A DNA stretch of 64,000 bases from Flectobacillus rivi (GTDB lineage: Bacteria; Bacteroidota; Bacteroidia; Cytophagales; Spirosomataceae): contig NZ_JASHIE010000009.1 in NCBI RefSeq assembly GCF_030056655.1, forward strand, positions 62,001-126,000, written 5' to 3'. This document shows positions 62,463-64,000 of the stretch, piece by piece. How positions within the stretch are numbered: position 1 is the stretch's first letter; each line of letters starts with the position of its first letter. The notes beneath the pieces are model-generated. The model did not search any database and was not told the origin of the DNA. It saw only the letters and a program-made list of their open reading frames with translations. A program made the position numbers and the translations under genes.

Positions 62463-63085
62463 TATGGGGCGCTTGTAATTAATTCTAACAACATTTCAGA
62501 CCAGACTTGATAGGCATTTTTTTGTAAATGAACGCCATCAATACTAAAGGCACTCAATAAAAAACCATTTTCGCTAAGTTTAGTATTTATATCGCAGAAT
62601 GGGATTTTTTCTCGATTACAGAGCCGTAACAAACCTTCATTGAGTTCTTTTACCTTTTGATTAATTTCAGCCTGATTTTCGGTATATATACAGCTATTGA
62701 TGATAAGTTGGATAGACTGTTTCTTTGACTGCTGAATAAAAAACGCATAATTATCCAGAATATGCTCTACAGGTACTCCCGAAAATAAATCATTAATTCC
62801 ACCATTCAGGATAACGAGCTTTGTTTTTTCAGGAAACCCTTTACCTATATTCCATCTTATTTGCTGCGTAATTGCCCCTCCATAAGCTTGATTACTGATA
62901 TCAAGCCTTCTCAACCATTTACTCCAATTTTCTTGTGCAAGAATAGAGTCTCCAAGTAGGAGAATTGTAGCATTTTCTGGAAATAACTTTTGCATAAACT
63001 TATCAGAATACTTTCTTAAAAGCCAAAAAAAAGCTGCTACAAACAGAAGGTTGAGCAGCAAAGATATTTTGAGAGCAAGTTTCAT
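62462..63085 (-). CDS. Membrane-anchored SGNH/GDSL hydrolase
   Basis: Esterase/lipase-like enzyme of 207 residues with an N-terminal hydrophobic anchor (about 5-24) that would place the domain in the periplasm. SGNH blocks: block I with Ser47 in ILLLGDSILAQENW, Gly in SNQAYGGAITQQI, Asn in VILNGGINDLFSG, and Asp-x2-His in SIDGVHLQKNAY. All four named residues are present. It may remove acyl or acetyl groups from glycans or lipids. Stop codon touches the shared terminator. Confidence 0.85.
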   Translation of the reverse strand: MKLALKISLLLNLLFVAAFFWLLRKYSDKFMQKLFPENATILLLGDSILAQENWSKWLRRLDISNQAYGGAITQQIRWNIGKGFPEKTKLVILNGGINDLFSGVPVEHILDNYAFFIQQSKKQSIQLIINSCIYTENQAEINQKVKELNEGLLRLCNREKIPFCDINTKLSENGFLLSAFSIDGVHLQKNAYQVWSEMLLELITSAP

Positions 63086-63100
63086 TTTCGAGTATACTTC

Positions 63101-63655
63101 CTACAGTTTTGGAATTAACATAGGAACTTCCTTTTGGTATTTTTCATAAGTTTTACCAAAAATTTGGACCAACTTTTTTTCTTCAAAATAAATTCCAATA
63201 CGAATATAAGCAGTCAATGCCAATGCCATAGCAAGATTGTTGGCTGTTCCTGTGATACCAAATACCCCCCAGACAATAACAAGCGTGCTTAAATAGAGTG
63301 GATGTCTAACAACACTCATAAGACCATCAGTGATTAGTTGAGCAGGAGCCTCGGCCTGTATGCCTAGAAATGCTTTTAAATCGTACTGTTTGAAGGAAAT
63401 AAACAACATGTAAACCCCCAGAATAATCATCAATCCTCCAAAAATACTATTAGCAGTGCTTGTAGGCATTAATAACTGAGAAGGAGTTGTTATTTGAAAA
63501 TATAGGATAGGAATCATTAGTACTACAGAAAGTATTGTATAGGCTAATCTGTAGTAAGGAAAGTTAATTTTATTTTTTACTTCATTGGATGCTAAAGCAG
63601 AATGAAGTGCTCCATACACAATCCATAATATGCCAATGATAATTTCTATTTTCAT
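63101..63655 (-). CDS. Membrane methyltransferase, ICMT/NnrU-like
   Basis: Integral membrane protein of 184 residues with about five hydrophobic helices. The C-terminal half carries the ICMT/PEMT-like signature: GLMSVVRHPLYLSTLVIVWG (Arg-His-Pro, SAM-binding) and YFEEKKLVQIFGKTYEKYQK (Glu-Glu), typical of isoprenylcysteine carboxyl methyltransferase-related bacterial proteins. Substrate not known; bacterial relatives may methylate lipids or other small hydrophobic molecules. It lies 15 bases before the SGNH gene on the same strand and about 20 after lspA, so the three could form one operon. Confidence 0.8.
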   Translation of the reverse strand: MKIEIIIGILWIVYGALHSALASNEVKNKINFPYYRLAYTILSVVLMIPILYFQITTPSQLLMPTSTANSIFGGLMIILGVYMLFISFKQYDLKAFLGIQAEAPAQLITDGLMSVVRHPLYLSTLVIVWGVFGITGTANNLAMALALTAYIRIGIYFEEKKLVQIFGKTYEKYQKEVPMLIPKL

Positions 63656-63673
63656 ATTTTTATCAATTTATAG

Positions 63674-64000
63674 CTATTCTTGAGAAGATACAGGTTCACT
63701 TGTATCAGTGGCGTTAATGTCAGTATCCTCTGTTTGTTCTACTTGTACAGGTTTTGCTTCCAAAGAGGCAAAGAAAGTATTTTGCCAGATCATAATAGCC
63801 ATCACACCACAGAAAATCGCAGCATCGGCAAAATTGAATATCGGCGTTGAATACCAACTTCCTCCCCAAACAGGAACCCATTCTGGAATCCATCCTTGAT
63901 AGAAGTCAAAGAAAAACATATCGATTACTTGACCATGAAACCATGGGGTAGGAGAGTCATACGGAGCATTGTGTAATAATACACCATAAAATGTACTGTC
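63674..64000 (-). CDS. lspA: Signal peptidase II, N-terminus cut by window edge
   Basis: Inner-membrane aspartyl protease that removes signal peptides of prolipoproteins. Only the C-terminal 108 residues lie in the window; the frame is open through base 64000, my reading starting DSTFYGVLLHNAP. Catalytic Asp residues are visible in GQVIDMFFFDFY and in FNFADAAIFCGV. The long stretch between them (WIPEWVPVWGGSWYSTPI) and the acidic tail after the last helix (LEAKPVQVEQTEDTDINATD) are typical of longer Bacteroidota LspA forms. It processes lipoproteins such as those at 35817 and 47773. Confidence 0.93.
   Translation of the reverse strand, partial: DSTFYGVLLHNAPYDSPTPWFHGQVIDMFFFDFYQGWIPEWVPVWGGSWYSTPIFNFADAAIFCGVMAIMIWQNTFFASLEAKPVQVEQTEDTDINATDTSEPVSSQE

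Overview
The window is about 64 kb of AT-rich chromosome from a member of the Bacteroidota, probably a Cytophagales/Spirosomaceae-type bacterium; the genus is a guess. Reasons: N-terminal signals ending in Ala-x-Ala/Gln or lipobox Cys, a CarboxypepD_reg-type TonB-dependent receptor, a hybrid histidine kinase with N-terminal propeller repeats, the CBS-NadK-DUF6089-UppS-BamA-OmpH block, and promoters of the TTTG-N19-TAnnTTTG type. Shine-Dalgarno sequences are not conspicuous. No rRNA, CRISPR array, prophage or plasmid function was seen. The only RNA genes I found are two identical tRNA-Thr(UGU) genes.

Layout. 1-4.6 kb: a truncated N-carbamoylputrescine amidase, a GT9 glycosyltransferase, a lipocalin-sized secreted protein, glyS and a 56-residue HigA-N-like orphan. 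4.6-12.9 kb: exported hydrolases (P1/DmpA peptidase, GH30, NlpC/P60, GH65) with kynureninase. 12.9-14.1 kb: a dispersed palindromic element and an Rpn-type nuclease with a repeat tail. 14.2-24 kb: S9 peptidase, RlpA-like protein, citrate synthase, peptidase T and DNA polymerase I. 24-26 kb: a REP-associated tyrosine transposase inside its own REP repeats with gene fragments on both sides, then a small outer-membrane protein and a second palindromic element. 26-36 kb: M28 peptidase, polysaccharide deacetylase, PgeF, a possible small-protein gene, an outer-membrane receptor, CoaX, NadE and a small lipoprotein. 36-44 kb: a MITE-like element, a secreted double VOC protein, a long AT-rich gap, a 1372-residue hybrid sensor kinase, and an AraC regulator between the two tRNA-Thr copies. 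44-52 kb: DUF349 protein, RsmB/F-type methyltransferase, vanadium-haloperoxidase/PAP2 lipoprotein and two FAD oxidoreductases separated by the third palindromic element. 52-62.4 kb: a co-directional envelope block (alpha/beta hydrolase, CBS, NAD kinase, two DUF6089 proteins, UppS, BamA, two OmpH/Skp chaperones). The right end carries SGNH hydrolase, ICMT-like methyltransferase and truncated LspA.

How genes work together. UppS makes the lipid carrier for envelope glycans, BamA inserts beta-barrel proteins, and the two OmpH/Skp proteins chaperone barrels across the periplasm; a promoter matching the Bacteroidota consensus closely lies in front of uppS. NadE and NadK both act in NAD(P) supply and CoaX in CoA supply. 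The secreted glycosidases and peptidases fit a polymer-degrading lifestyle.

The most unusual content is non-coding. (i) A three-copy family of 205-214 bp elements has imperfect terminal inverted repeats and a central palindrome shaped like a bidirectional terminator; all three copies lie between convergent genes. (ii) The RAYT/REP locus has internally deleted flanking copies. (iii) A tRNA-Thr gene and its terminator are exactly duplicated around a lone AraC gene. (iv) A second MITE-like element has AGAGTATGTT ends.
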